From positions 62,001-126,000 of the forward strand of contig CAWACK010000010.1 of the NCBI GenBank assembly GCA_963780545.1: a stretch of 64,000 nt of DNA. Reading direction: 5' to 3'. The DNA comes from UBA8941 sp963780545 (GTDB taxonomy: Archaea; Thermoproteota; Bathyarchaeia; TCS64). Made by a program: the position numbers and the translations under genes. Below, in pieces: positions 1 to 8,694 of the stretch. The stretch's first letter is position 1. Every line of letters starts with the position of its first letter. Under the pieces are notes generated by a model that worked only from the letters and a program-made list of their open reading frames with translations, was not told the DNA's origin and ran no database searches.

Positions 1-1
1 C

Positions 2-1177
2 CGAGCCACACACCTGAAGGAACCAGATAGGGTCCCCGTCCTAGAGAACTTCGGCTACTTCGCCGCGAGGTATGCAGGCATCACAAGCCACGAGTTCCTC
101 TTCGACTACGACAAAGCCAGCGACGCAACGGTCAAGACCTCCTTCGACTTCGGTTACGACACCGGAGGCGCGATGAACACCTTAGGTGCACTGCCACTCG
201 CCCTCGCTCTACTCGACGAACACGACGGCCTCATGCCTAGTTGGGTCAACGGGCCCGTCCACGACATCTTGGGCGTAAAATACGCGAGGTTCCCAGGCAG
301 AGAACTCGCAGAAGATGCCGCGTTCCAATTCATCGGCGAGGAGTACATGAGAGGCAACGAATACGATCAGCTCATCGAGGACCCCAAGAAATTCATAGCC
401 GAGGTGCTAATGCCCCAATCCCTGAGGAGCCTCGAGAAGCCGGGCTCCGCCGAGGCCAATTCAGCGCTCTTCAGGTGGGGAGTCGAGTATAGGAAGAATG
501 CGGAGGCATCAGCCAAACTCAAGCAGAGGCTTAGAAAAATAGGCTTCGGAGGCTTCACTGATGGAATCTCATACGCCCCACTCGACCTCATCAGCGACTT
601 CATGAGGGACATCAAGAACGTCCTCCTAGACTGCTACAGGCAGTCAGACAAGGTGAAGACTGCAGCGGAGTCTGTGATGGGCCTGATTGTGGAGATGGCT
701 AGGATCTCCGCCAAATCATCACCACCCGACACAATCCACTTCATCCCTCTCCACCTAAACGAGTACTTCTCCCCCAAACAGTACAGCGAATTCTACTGGC
801 CAACATTAAAAGGCGTGATAAACGAACTCATCAAACTTGGCATAACCCCGGAGATATTCTACGAGGGACAACACGAATCCCACCTCGAAACAATCCTTGA
901 GCTACCTAAAGGCAAGACAATCAGCCGCTTCGAGAAAACCGACCTGGCGAAGGCCAAGTACATCATCGGCGACCACTCCTGCATCGTGGGAGGCCCTCCA
1001 GGATCCTTATTCCTCACCACACCGACGAAGGTCGAAGCATACGTGAAGCAGCTCTTCGAGGATGTAAAGCAAGGGGGCGGATTCATACTCAGCCCAGCTG
1101 TACCCATACCCCCCTCATCGAAGCCAGAGAACGTGAAGGCCCTAATGGACGCCGTGGAAAAATATGGGGTTTACTAG
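2..1177 (+). CDS. Uroporphyrinogen decarboxylase (UroD/MtaA) family protein, 5' end outside window
   Basis: The frame is already open at the window edge. The visible N-terminus carries the family entry motif LKEPDRVPV well upstream of the first in-frame ATG (173), so that ATG is internal. About 391 residues are visible, close to full family length. The fold is the UroD TIM barrel, which acts either in heme synthesis or, in many archaea, in methyl transfer to or from a corrinoid protein. The C-terminal strand GGGFILSPA is typical of the family. I do not see the HxC...C zinc site of MtaA. A paralogue at 33367 sits beside a corrinoid gene, so a methyltransferase-type role is more likely than heme synthesis; this is inference. 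Partners upstream are not visible. Confidence 0.8.
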   Translation, partial: RATHLKEPDRVPVLENFGYFAARYAGITSHEFLFDYDKASDATVKTSFDFGYDTGGAMNTLGALPLALALLDEHDGLMPSWVNGPVHDILGVKYARFPGRELAEDAAFQFIGEEYMRGNEYDQLIEDPKKFIAEVLMPQSLRSLEKPGSAEANSALFRWGVEYRKNAEASAKLKQRLRKIGFGGFTDGISYAPLDLISDFMRDIKNVLLDCYRQSDKVKTAAESVMGLIVEMARISAKSSPPDTIHFIPLHLNEYFSPKQYSEFYWPTLKGVINELIKLGITPEIFYEGQHESHLETILELPKGKTISRFEKTDLAKAKYIIGDHSCIVGGPPGSLFLTTPTKVEAYVKQLFEDVKQGGGFILSPAVPIPPSSKPENVKALMDAVEKYGVY

Positions 1178-1276
1178 CTGCACGTACGCTCACCCTTTAC
1201 AACAAGATATATCGCCATATGCAACGCATCATGCGCATGAATTATTGAGAAGAATAAAAGAACCGTCTCAGATCTA

Positions 1277-1286
1277 TTTTTAAATA
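1277..1286 (+). promoter_or_regulatory. TATA-like promoter of the epimerase gene
   Basis: A TTTTTAAATA box lies about 32 bases upstream of the ATG at 1318 in an otherwise mixed-composition spacer. The position fits an archaeal TATA element with a short leader. No Shine-Dalgarno sequence is obvious before the ATG. Confidence 0.5.
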
Positions 1287-1317
1287 AGTTCAAAAAGACA
1301 TGGAAGTGAACTGCTAA

Positions 1318-2220
1318 ATGAAGTATATAGTTACAGGTGGGGCAGGATTCATCGGAAGCACCCTAACATCAAAGCTAACAGAAGAGGGAAACGATGTAAC
1401 AGTAATCGATGACTTCAGCCTAGGGTCAGCAGAAAACATAAAAATCGGCACTGTCGTCAAGACATCGATTAAGCAAATAGAAGACAAAGTCGACGGCGTA
1501 TTTCACCTAGGCATGCCTTCGAGCAGCCCAATGTACCGACAAAACCACAGACATATAACACAAGTCGTAGCCGACGGAGTCGAAATACTCGACTACTGCG
1601 TAGAAAAAAAGACGCCGCTAGTTTTCGCTTCAACATCCAGTCTCTACAACGGTTTAACCCCGCCCTTCCGAGAGGGTGACAACGTATCGGTGACGGACTT
1701 CTACACCGAGGCAAGGTACTCCCTCGAACGCATAGCCGAAGCCTATACGAAGATATGCGAAGCGAAAGTAACCGCGCTGCGTCTATTCTCAGTCTACGGC
1801 GCCAACGAACGCCACAAGGGCGAATACGCCAATCTGGTCTCACAGTTCATCTGGGCCATGAAGAGGCACGAATCACCCTTGATCTATGGAGATGGTACAC
1901 AGACGAGAGACTTTGTCTGGGTCGACGACGTCGTGAACTGCTTCACCCTGGCAATGGAAAAAATCAACGAGATGCCAGACAGGTTCACTGTAATCAACGT
2001 GGGTACTGGCGCAGAAACCTCGCTAAACGAACTCGTGAATAAAATAAACACGGAGATGGGGACACACATACAGCCAAAATACAAGCAGAACCCGATAAAG
2101 AACTACGTAAGCAGGACCAGGGCGGACACAACGCGGATGAATCACCTCCTAAGCCCAATAAAATTCACACCGCTGAACGAGGGCATAGACAGAATCATCC
2201 AATCAACCTCGGCGACTTAG
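1318..2220 (+). CDS. NAD-dependent epimerase/dehydratase (extended SDR)
   Basis: 300 residues. The N-terminal Rossmann motif TGGAGFIGS (residues 6-14) and the acidic end of strand 2 (VIDDFS) show an NAD(P)-binding extended SDR of the GalE/RmlB type, which modifies nucleotide sugars. The catalytic Ser/Thr lies in FASTSSLYNG. The active-site tyrosine aligns in ARYSLER, so the usual YxxxK lysine is an arginine here (codon cgc), an unusual change. The later FVWVDDV and GTG motifs are normal. The start ATG follows a clear TATA box. The polysaccharide flippase at 3412 nearby suggests a role in surface glycan supply, but other genes lie between. The exact substrate cannot be told from sequence. Confidence 0.85.
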   Translation: MKYIVTGGAGFIGSTLTSKLTEEGNDVTVIDDFSLGSAENIKIGTVVKTSIKQIEDKVDGVFHLGMPSSSPMYRQNHRHITQVVADGVEILDYCVEKKTPLVFASTSSLYNGLTPPFREGDNVSVTDFYTEARYSLERIAEAYTKICEAKVTALRLFSVYGANERHKGEYANLVSQFIWAMKRHESPLIYGDGTQTRDFVWVDDVVNCFTLAMEKINEMPDRFTVINVGTGAETSLNELVNKINTEMGTHIQPKYKQNPIKNYVSRTRADTTRMNHLLSPIKFTPLNEGIDRIIQSTSAT

Positions 2221-2359
2221 CTAGATACATATGAGCGCGATAGTAGAAAGACAATGACTCTAGCGTTCATTGCGTACGCTATGTGGCAAATTTCTTCGTG
2301 ATGCGAGTTGGTCGATTACATAAAATCGTTTTTATCCATTTAACGACGATGATCCCAAG

Positions 2360-2761
2360 ATGACAGACTTAATACGAGCCTACGCAACCCCAGACAAATA
2401 CGCCATTGATATACCAGTTGATAAGATCGTGTGCGACGAAAACATCGACAATGACTACGTACAGAAGCTAACTGAAGTGGATGCATCAGAGTTTACACCT
2501 ATCATCGTCATAAAGCACCCCAACAAAGAACTCTACGCGGTCTTAGATGGCCATCACCGCTTCAAAGCGGCTCGACTCAATGGCCTTAAGACGATTAAAG
2601 CCGTCGTCGTAGACGATTATACGGGTTTGGGATTCGAACTCACTAGGCAGGGGATCTTTCAGCCTACTCCGGAATTCACGAGGTATGTCCGAATACCCAT
2701 AAAGAGGTTCATCTCAGATATGCGAGACTTCTTGTTAGTTACAGAGAAATATAATGGATAA
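2360..2761 (+). CDS. ParB/Srx-fold nuclease-like domain protein
   Basis: 133 residues. The core IxVDKI...LDGHHRFKAAR (DGHHR at about residues 69-73) is the ParB N-terminal/sulfiredoxin-fold signature. In this fold the motif binds a nucleotide phosphate (CTP in ParB, ATP in Srx). There is no HTH domain after it, so this is a stand-alone single-domain member and not a chromosome-partition ParB. Such short proteins are common in archaea and mostly uncharacterised. It follows the epimerase by 139 bases and probably has its own promoter (T-rich stretch near 2330-2340). Confidence 0.7.
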   Translation: MTDLIRAYATPDKYAIDIPVDKIVCDENIDNDYVQKLTEVDASEFTPIIVIKHPNKELYAVLDGHHRFKAARLNGLKTIKAVVVDDYTGLGFELTRQGIFQPTPEFTRYVRIPIKRFISDMRDFLLVTEKYNG

Positions 2762-2766
2762 ATTAA

Positions 2767-2779
2767 ACACACGCGCATA
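2767..2779. other. 13-base alternating purine-pyrimidine tract
   Basis: The bases ACACACGCGCATA alternate strictly purine/pyrimidine just 6 bases after the stop codon of the ParB-like gene. It is one of many such CG-containing tracts between genes in this window (see findings). Alternating CG/CA tracts can adopt Z-DNA; a role here is unproven. Confidence 0.5.
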
Positions 2780-2797
2780 GCGAAAAGTCGGAGAGGA

Positions 2798-3148
2798 TTA
2801 AACGAGTTTAATCAGCGTTATCCCGAGCACGCCGAGCACAATTATAATCACCACGGATATGACGACGGCGACTATGGATATCACTAGGGCCTTAATCCAG
2901 CCACAGTCAAAGAAGTGCTTCACCAAAAAGAGCCAAACGATTAGCTCAATGAGAGACCCTAAGATCCCAATAGTATATGCGCCTATTATCGCACGAGCTA
3001 CAGCACCTAGGGAAACTATCCAGATCGCATCAGTGAACTTCGCCTTCTTCCCCCCTACAAGCATCCTCCCGGAGATCCAGAGAACCGGGGAGATGAGTAT
3101 CACCTCGATGATGATTTCTAAAATGAGGCTAACAATGTTTAGAGCCAT
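2798..3148 (-). CDS. Small integral membrane protein
   Basis: 116 residues, almost entirely hydrophobic, with about four membrane segments (residues 4-27, 42-60, 64-80 and 87-114) and short charged loops such as GGKKAKF. No catalytic motif is visible and I do not recognise the family. It is convergent with the ParB-like gene, with 36 bases between the stops. Function unknown. Confidence 0.6.
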   Translation of the reverse strand: MALNIVSLILEIIIEVILISPVLWISGRMLVGGKKAKFTDAIWIVSLGAVARAIIGAYTIGILGSLIELIVWLFLVKHFFDCGWIKALVISIVAVVISVVIIIVLGVLGITLIKLV

Positions 3149-3411
3149 AGCGGAGTAGTAAACCAGCAGTTAAATTAGTTTTACTACACGCATACGCTTC
3201 GTACGCTTCTTGTGGATTACTCTGCGCGTGCGACGAACGGAAATGACGTGAGCGCGGAGGCTCCAATCTGCTATAAAGCAAGCGCACGAAGGAAGTTGAT
3301 TTAAATGTAAACGGCTTGATAGTGATATCCCGATGAATTGAAGACTTGACGGAAGGATGCTGACTGTCCAATAGCTTCACAGATTTAGCCAAAAAATCTG
3401 CTTCAAGCAGT

Positions 3412-4923
3412 TTGATCCTGATGATCGGGCAGGTCGTTTCAACCATAATATCCGCCATCGCGTCAATTTTCCTCGCCCGGACCCTGGGAGCCGAGCAGTA
3501 TGGCATCTACTCAATAGTCCTGATACCTGTCGCGATAATGTTCCTAATCCAGGACCTTGGCACAAGCCCAGCCCTGACCAGATTCTGCGCGATGTACCGC
3601 CACGAGGAGAGAACTGGTGATCTGAGGGAGGTCATCAGGATGGAGCTCATCTTCGTTTCACTTACATCCATGGCTCTCAGCGTGATACTCTTCTTTTCAT
3701 CCGGCTTCATATCATCGGTCTTCCTTCGCAGGCCCGAACTCGAAAACCTACTAGAAACTGCTTCATTCATGGTGTTTGGCAGCGGCCTATACGGCGCCGC
3801 TCAATCGATATTCGTCGGCTATGAGAGAATGAAGCTTAGAAGCGTAATCGACGTGTTCTTCTCCCTTAGCAAGGGCAGCCTCATAGTCGCATTGCTATTA
3901 ATTGGCTTGGGCACGAGGGGCGCTTTGCTCTCCAACCTTTTCGGATACATAATGACCGGTCTTCTAGGCGTCCTGCTTATTTTAATCTACATCAAACCGA
4001 GGCGAGGTCCACTCTCTCAGAGTGGCAGTAAAACACTTAGCCTGATGCTCACCTACGGCCTCCCGTACTACGCCGGAACCCTTCTAACGGGCAGCCTGTC
4101 ATATTGGTGCAGCTTTCTCATGACCATCTACATTTCCAACACCCTCATCGGTAACTACAGCGCCGCCCTGAATTTCATTGCCCTTGTCGGCTTCATTCTC
4201 ATACCCATCAGCACCACCCTGTTTCCCCTCTTCTCGAAGTTCAGTAGAGGTGATCCACAACTCCGGATGATCCTCAAAAAAGCAGTAAAGTACACAACGC
4301 TGATAACCATACCCGTAATGGTCCTTCTCATCCTCGTTTCAGGCCCTCTGATCCAGGTGATCTACGGGGAAGGCTACGCCTACGCTGCCTTTTACCTCAG
4401 CCTCTACCTCCTAACATACGCCTTCGAGGGACTGGGTGGATCATCTCTAAGCAACTACATCATGGGGATAGGAGAGTCAAGGGTCATACTATGGTCTAAC
4501 GCGGCAACGCTTATCTTAGGTGCCCCACTTGCTCTAATCCTTATTCCCCGATTTCAGATAATTGGACTCATCGCGGTCTCGGTAATTGCCCCACGCGCCG
4601 CATGGCTCATCCAATACACCTGGGTGAAGAGGGTAACTGGACTCGACGTTGACTGGTTGAGCTCGGTCAGGATATACGTCTGTAGCGCTGTAGCATTCGC
4701 TGCAGGCTACCTGACACTAAGCCTACTGCACCTTTCTAGCTGGGTCGCCCTAATCTCAGGTACGACGATATTTTTCTCAACTTACTTGGTTGCCCTGCCC
4801 CTGAGTAGGACGCTCAACGGAGACGATTTAGCTAACTTCAGAGAGATGGCTAAAATAACTGGGCCTTTAAGCCCGATTTTCAATATATTTCTATCGCTGC
4901 TTCAGCGTCTTGTGCCAACTTAA
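3412..4923 (+). CDS. Polysaccharide flippase (Wzx/MATE-like, MurJ-MviN superfamily)
   Basis: 503 residues from a TTG codon, with 12-14 membrane segments. The N-terminal block GQVVSTIISAIASIFLART followed by LGAEQYGIYS is typical of Wzx-type lipid-linked oligosaccharide flippases. These export glycans for the cell envelope or for glycoproteins. The frame stays open upstream to 3364 and encodes FTDLAKKSASSS, which resembles the usual pre-helix N-terminus of the family. The true start may therefore be the CTG at 3364, since no ATG or GTG is available there. The epimerase at 1318 may supply substrates. No glycosyltransferases are visible nearby. Confidence 0.85.
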   Translation: MILMIGQVVSTIISAIASIFLARTLGAEQYGIYSIVLIPVAIMFLIQDLGTSPALTRFCAMYRHEERTGDLREVIRMELIFVSLTSMALSVILFFSSGFISSVFLRRPELENLLETASFMVFGSGLYGAAQSIFVGYERMKLRSVIDVFFSLSKGSLIVALLLIGLGTRGALLSNLFGYIMTGLLGVLLILIYIKPRRGPLSQSGSKTLSLMLTYGLPYYAGTLLTGSLSYWCSFLMTIYISNTLIGNYSAALNFIALVGFILIPISTTLFPLFSKFSRGDPQLRMILKKAVKYTTLITIPVMVLLILVSGPLIQVIYGEGYAYAAFYLSLYLLTYAFEGLGGSSLSNYIMGIGESRVILWSNAATLILGAPLALILIPRFQIIGLIAVSVIAPRAAWLIQYTWVKRVTGLDVDWLSSVRIYVCSAVAFAAGYLTLSLLHLSSWVALISGTTIFFSTYLVALPLSRTLNGDDLANFREMAKITGPLSPIFNIFLSLLQRLVPT

Positions 4924-5038
4924 GCTCACGCACAACATATGCATTCGCGTGAAATGGGGCGGCTGTTAATAAGTCGCGAGCGCGTCGACAAGTGCAAAAA
5001 ATATTTTAATAGTCAACCTTTTTTAACCGCTTACAGAA

Positions 5039-5254
5039 ATGATCTTGGAACAGGATATGGGATCGATATATAAACCGGATGATGCGAAGAGGCGCAGAAT
5101 AAGGGATAAGGCTCTGGAGGATCTGGATCCCAGCATCAGGGAACCTGTAAAAAGACTAATAGATAATTACGTTGGTGAGGACCTCGAGAAGAAGCTCATT
5201 GAACTTATAGGCATTAAAAAGACTAGAGATCTGATAGAGAAAAAGAAATGGTAG
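5039..5254 (+). CDS. Small charged alpha-helical protein, unknown
   Basis: 71 residues, highly charged (K/R/E/D), predicted all-helical, with no Cys or membrane segment. The segment DPSIREPVKRLIDNYVGEDL has the look of a conserved helical domain. The start ATG follows an A/T-rich promoter-like stretch (AAAATATTTTAATAG at about 4998-5012). I do not recognise the family. It stands alone between the flippase and a broken molybdopterin-domain gene. Confidence 0.6.
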   Translation: MILEQDMGSIYKPDDAKRRRIRDKALEDLDPSIREPVKRLIDNYVGEDLEKKLIELIGIKKTRDLIEKKKW

Positions 5255-5360
5255 CTTATTATCGAGTTCTCAAAATAAAGAGGTAAAAAAACCATGTGCT
5301 TATCCCCATTTTTCCCTCACTTTTCACCGATCTTTCCAACCATTACATTCACGCAAGCTG

Positions 5361-6031
5361 ATGCTGTTTAAATCAAACGAATACCCATCGAAGCCCATGA
5401 GGAGGATAAACTGGGTACCCACTCTCATAGCCATCTTCCTGATTACGACGATAGTCTTCGGCCTAAAAACTTCAGCAGCTAAACCGTCGACTATAGCCGG
5501 CTTCGGACTCAGTCCAAGCACATACATCTCCACCAGCAGCGCCACCAGCTATCTCCCAGCCTTCTCAATAGACATCATATCAGCCGAGGGCACACGCTAA
5601 AACCTTGACCAACGCCGATCTTCAAAACTTCACATGGGTCGAGGGTGTAGGTGGGCGACTCAGAAACTGGCAGTGGGTGGAAGGCTATGGGTTATACAGG
5701 GGCTTCGACGTTGGGGAACTATTGACCCGCTACGGTGGATTAACGCCGGGAGACTCCATCCGGGTAGTAGCCAGAGATAACTACACTAGGGTCTACACGT
5801 GGGAGAACATCCAAGGTTCATTCTACGTCTTCGATAACGTCACTCACCAGGAAACATCGACTAGCAGGAGACTTGTCCTTGTCCTAGCTTTCCTTCAGGA
5901 CAACCAACCCTATGAAGGAGGGTGAGGGGCCCATTAGGTTGGCGATAATCAGTGGAGATGGTTTGCTGACCGAGGCAAACCTTTGGGTTAAGATGGTTGA
6001 GCGGATCGAAGTCATTCCGAATAACTCATAG
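5361..6031 (+). pseudogene. Membrane-anchored molybdopterin-domain (sulfite-oxidase-fold) protein, broken by two frameshifts
   Basis: Three consecutive frames together encode one protein. Frame one (5361-5600) gives an N-terminal anchor at residues 18-35 and the start of the domain. Frame two (from about 5596 to 5925) carries the body, including YRGFDVGELL and the VVARDNYTR turn. Frame three (about 5912-6031) completes it with GEGPIRLAIISGDG and VKMVERIEVI. These are the landmarks of the Oxidored_molyb/sulfite oxidase-like fold. Both shifts act as one-base insertions, near 5588-5601 and in the G-run at 5916-5923. The cofactor-ligating cysteine of true sulfite oxidases is not visible, so even the intact ancestor may not have been an enzyme. 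Sequencing error is a real alternative to decay. Confidence 0.7.
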
Positions 6032-6105
6032 ATGAGTGCATTCACTCAGGTACAAGCGCAAGCGTCTACTTGACTTTTAATAATCGTCGGTAGAGAACTA
6101 GAATA

Positions 6106-8061
6106 GTGACTACTTTGGCTAAAAGAAAACCAGTGGACATTAAGGATCTATTCGGAGTTGTGGCGGTGAGTGACCCCCAGATCAGCCCAGACGGGGGAAG
6201 AATTGCCTTCGTCCGCACCACAGTAAACTACGAGAAGGACGAGTACCTGAGCGACATCTGGTTAGCCGAAGGAGGTGAATTAAAGCAGTTCACGGCGGGG
6301 AGGGGAAAGGACAAGGAGCCACGCTGGTCACCGGATGGGAGGAAACTCATATTCACCTCAACGCCCCCCGCCAAAGAGGAGGAAAAGAAAAAGCGGCAGA
6401 TCTACATCATTGAAGCCGACGGTGGAGAAGCACGCAAAATTACGGACCAGAAACTTGGTGTCGAGTCACCGAGGTGGTCCCCCGACGGAAAACGCCTTCT
6501 CTTCATCTCCCCAACCCAGCCGGAGGAACCAAAGGGAGATGAGAAGCGCATCACGAGACTAAGCTACAGATATAATGCCCGCGGTTACTTCCCCGGTGTT
6601 TACAAACACGTCTACACGGTCCCCGCGAGGGGGGGAAAGCCGAAGCAGGAGACTAAGGGTGAGTTCGACGTCGACTCAGCGGAGTGGCTAAATCAATCCA
6701 TCGCCTTCGTTGGCAACATAGAGCTAGACGCTGACAGGGATGGATACAAGCACATCTACAGCCTCGACCCGGGAGGGGATCCCCATCGGCTCACAGAGGG
6801 AACTTGGGATATATCATCCATCGAATCCTCCCCCGACGCCAGCAAAATCGCCTTCGCAGGCCACGACTACCGCAAGGGAAGCGCAACCAAGTCAGACGTC
6901 TGGATCATGCCAGCGGATGGAGACATCCCCGAGAAGCTCACCGGCTGCCTCGACGAGGACCTCGGCGTCGGACTTAGTTGCGACGTTCGCGTCGCCTCAA
7001 AAGACCTTACACCCCTTTGGCACATAGATGGCTACATCTACTTCACAACCAACTACGGCGGCTCTAGCTACCTCAATAGGGCCAAAGCGGAGGGCGGAAA
7101 AGTCGAGCGCCTCCTAGGCGGCGTCGACAGAAGCGTCGAGGCGTGGAGCATCAGCAAAGCAGGTGACATCGCCTACACTACTCTCGCAACCACAAGCCCA
7201 CCAGAGCTCAGGCTCAGAAACAACGGCAGGGACACCCAGCTCACCGACGTCAATAAAAAATGGCGCCAGAGCCTCGACCTCCGCCCTCACGAGCGATTCG
7301 AGTTCACTTCAAGCGGCGGCCACACCGTCGAAGGCTGGATCATGAAGCCCTCAGGTTACAGCAAGGATCGGAGGTATCCCATGGCCGTCGAGATACATGG
7401 AGGTCCACGTGGCGTATTCGGCAACGCACTCATGCACGAGCACCAATTATTAGCCGGCAGAGGCTTAGCCGTCATGTACCTCAACCCATGGGGAAGTGGC
7501 GGCTACACAGAGGACTACCAGGCAGGCCTCCCAGGCCACTACGGGGAGCAGGACTACACCGACATCATGGAGGCTATCGACCACTGCCTGAAGACCTACC
7601 AGTGGATCAACCCCGACCGCCTCGCCTGCCTCGGTGGAAGCTATGGCGGCTACATGACAAACTGGATTATAACTCACACCAACCGCTTCAAAGCCGCTGT
7701 CACGATGCGTAGCATAAGCAACTGGGTCAGCTTCTTCGGTACATCCGACATAGGCTGGACATTCGGTAAGAGGGAGATGCTCGGATTACCCTGGGAGAAT
7801 GAGGAAGCCTTTATGGAGAAGAGCCCCATAAGATATGTGAAAAATGTGAAGACTCCAACCCTCATCCTACACAGCGAAGAAGACTACCGCTGTCCAATTG
7901 AACAAGGAGAGCAGCTCTATACGGCGCTGAAATATCTCGGAGTCCAAACGGAGTTGATCAGGTTCCCAGATGAAAACCACGAACTCAGTCGTAGTGGCAA
8001 ACCGAAGCACAGGGAGGCTCGCCTCAAACACATATTACGCTGGTTCGAGACATATCTCTAG
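6106..8061 (+). CDS. S9-family serine peptidase (acylaminoacyl-peptidase/prolyl oligopeptidase type)
   Basis: 651 residues from a GTG start. Residues 1 to about 380 form a WD40-like beta-propeller with repeated PRWSPDG-type blades that filters substrates. The C-terminal alpha/beta hydrolase holds the catalytic triad Ser512 (GGSYGG), Asp593 (HSEEDYRC) and His625 (DENHEL). Enzymes of this family remove acyl-amino acids or cut short peptides. No signal peptide is visible, so it is probably cytoplasmic and finishes digestion of imported peptides, in keeping with the peptidase block at 51.8-60.4 kb. It is monocistronic, with an A/T-rich promoter stretch near 6073-6082. Confidence 0.93.
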   Translation: MTTLAKRKPVDIKDLFGVVAVSDPQISPDGGRIAFVRTTVNYEKDEYLSDIWLAEGGELKQFTAGRGKDKEPRWSPDGRKLIFTSTPPAKEEEKKKRQIYIIEADGGEARKITDQKLGVESPRWSPDGKRLLFISPTQPEEPKGDEKRITRLSYRYNARGYFPGVYKHVYTVPARGGKPKQETKGEFDVDSAEWLNQSIAFVGNIELDADRDGYKHIYSLDPGGDPHRLTEGTWDISSIESSPDASKIAFAGHDYRKGSATKSDVWIMPADGDIPEKLTGCLDEDLGVGLSCDVRVASKDLTPLWHIDGYIYFTTNYGGSSYLNRAKAEGGKVERLLGGVDRSVEAWSISKAGDIAYTTLATTSPPELRLRNNGRDTQLTDVNKKWRQSLDLRPHERFEFTSSGGHTVEGWIMKPSGYSKDRRYPMAVEIHGGPRGVFGNALMHEHQLLAGRGLAVMYLNPWGSGGYTEDYQAGLPGHYGEQDYTDIMEAIDHCLKTYQWINPDRLACLGGSYGGYMTNWIITHTNRFKAAVTMRSISNWVSFFGTSDIGWTFGKREMLGLPWENEEAFMEKSPIRYVKNVKTPTLILHSEEDYRCPIEQGEQLYTALKYLGVQTELIRFPDENHELSRSGKPKHREARLKHILRWFETYL

Positions 8062-8172
8062 CACGCATGGTACAACGCCGTTGCGCTCTTATATTTGGAA
8101 ATTAGTCTTTCACGCACATTGAAAATGACTTGACCTAAATGGGGTGTTCCATAAGCAAATTTGAATAATGAT

Positions 8173-8607
8173 TTATCTTTTAATCAGGCTTTGTAACGAG
8201 AAACTACTATCACTTTTAGCCCTGAAACCTAAAACGATGTAAATTGTCACGAGGACAAATGGAATCGCAAAAAACACGTTTATTCCCCGAGTGACATTGA
8301 AGAAAACAAGAATATTTTGCACAGCGGGGGACCACTGCGTCAACGCTAACGCATAAATAACATTGTCACAAAAAACGTTTCTCGGAAAAACCTGATCAGC
8401 AAAAATATAATTCAAAACCATCAACGGCAAACCAATTTCCGGGTACAGCAAGGGGTTATTCTCATAAAACATGGGGCTGCTCTTCAGCATCCAGTTAGTA
8501 ATTAGCATATCAGTTAAAAAACCGAACATTGCAATGGTGAGTGCAAGCTTCAGCCTCCCAAAATTTTTGAAATTAAGCCTCGAATCTAAAGACGATGCAC
8601 CCACCAA
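8173..8607 (-). CDS. Multi-pass membrane protein, unknown
   Basis: 144 residues with about four hydrophobic segments (near residues 22-40, 56-70, 82-105 and 108-128), an N-terminal soluble stretch of about 18 residues, and a serine-rich positive tail. The fragment FLTDMLITNWMLK followed by NPLLYPEIGLP resembles the small archaeal DUF5658-type membrane proteins, but I cannot confirm that. It lies downstream of the S9 peptidase in convergent orientation. Confidence 0.55.
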   Translation of the reverse strand: MVGASSLDSRLNFKNFGRLKLALTIAMFGFLTDMLITNWMLKSSPMFYENNPLLYPEIGLPLMVLNYIFADQVFPRNVFCDNVIYALALTQWSPAVQNILVFFNVTRGINVFFAIPFVLVTIYIVLGFRAKSDSSFSLQSLIKR

Positions 8608-8694
8608 AAGGAAAATTGATCATAAATATATTTAAAATATATTAAACCTATTCTCATTAAATGAAAATAACCCTGCAATCACGCAACAAAGCAA

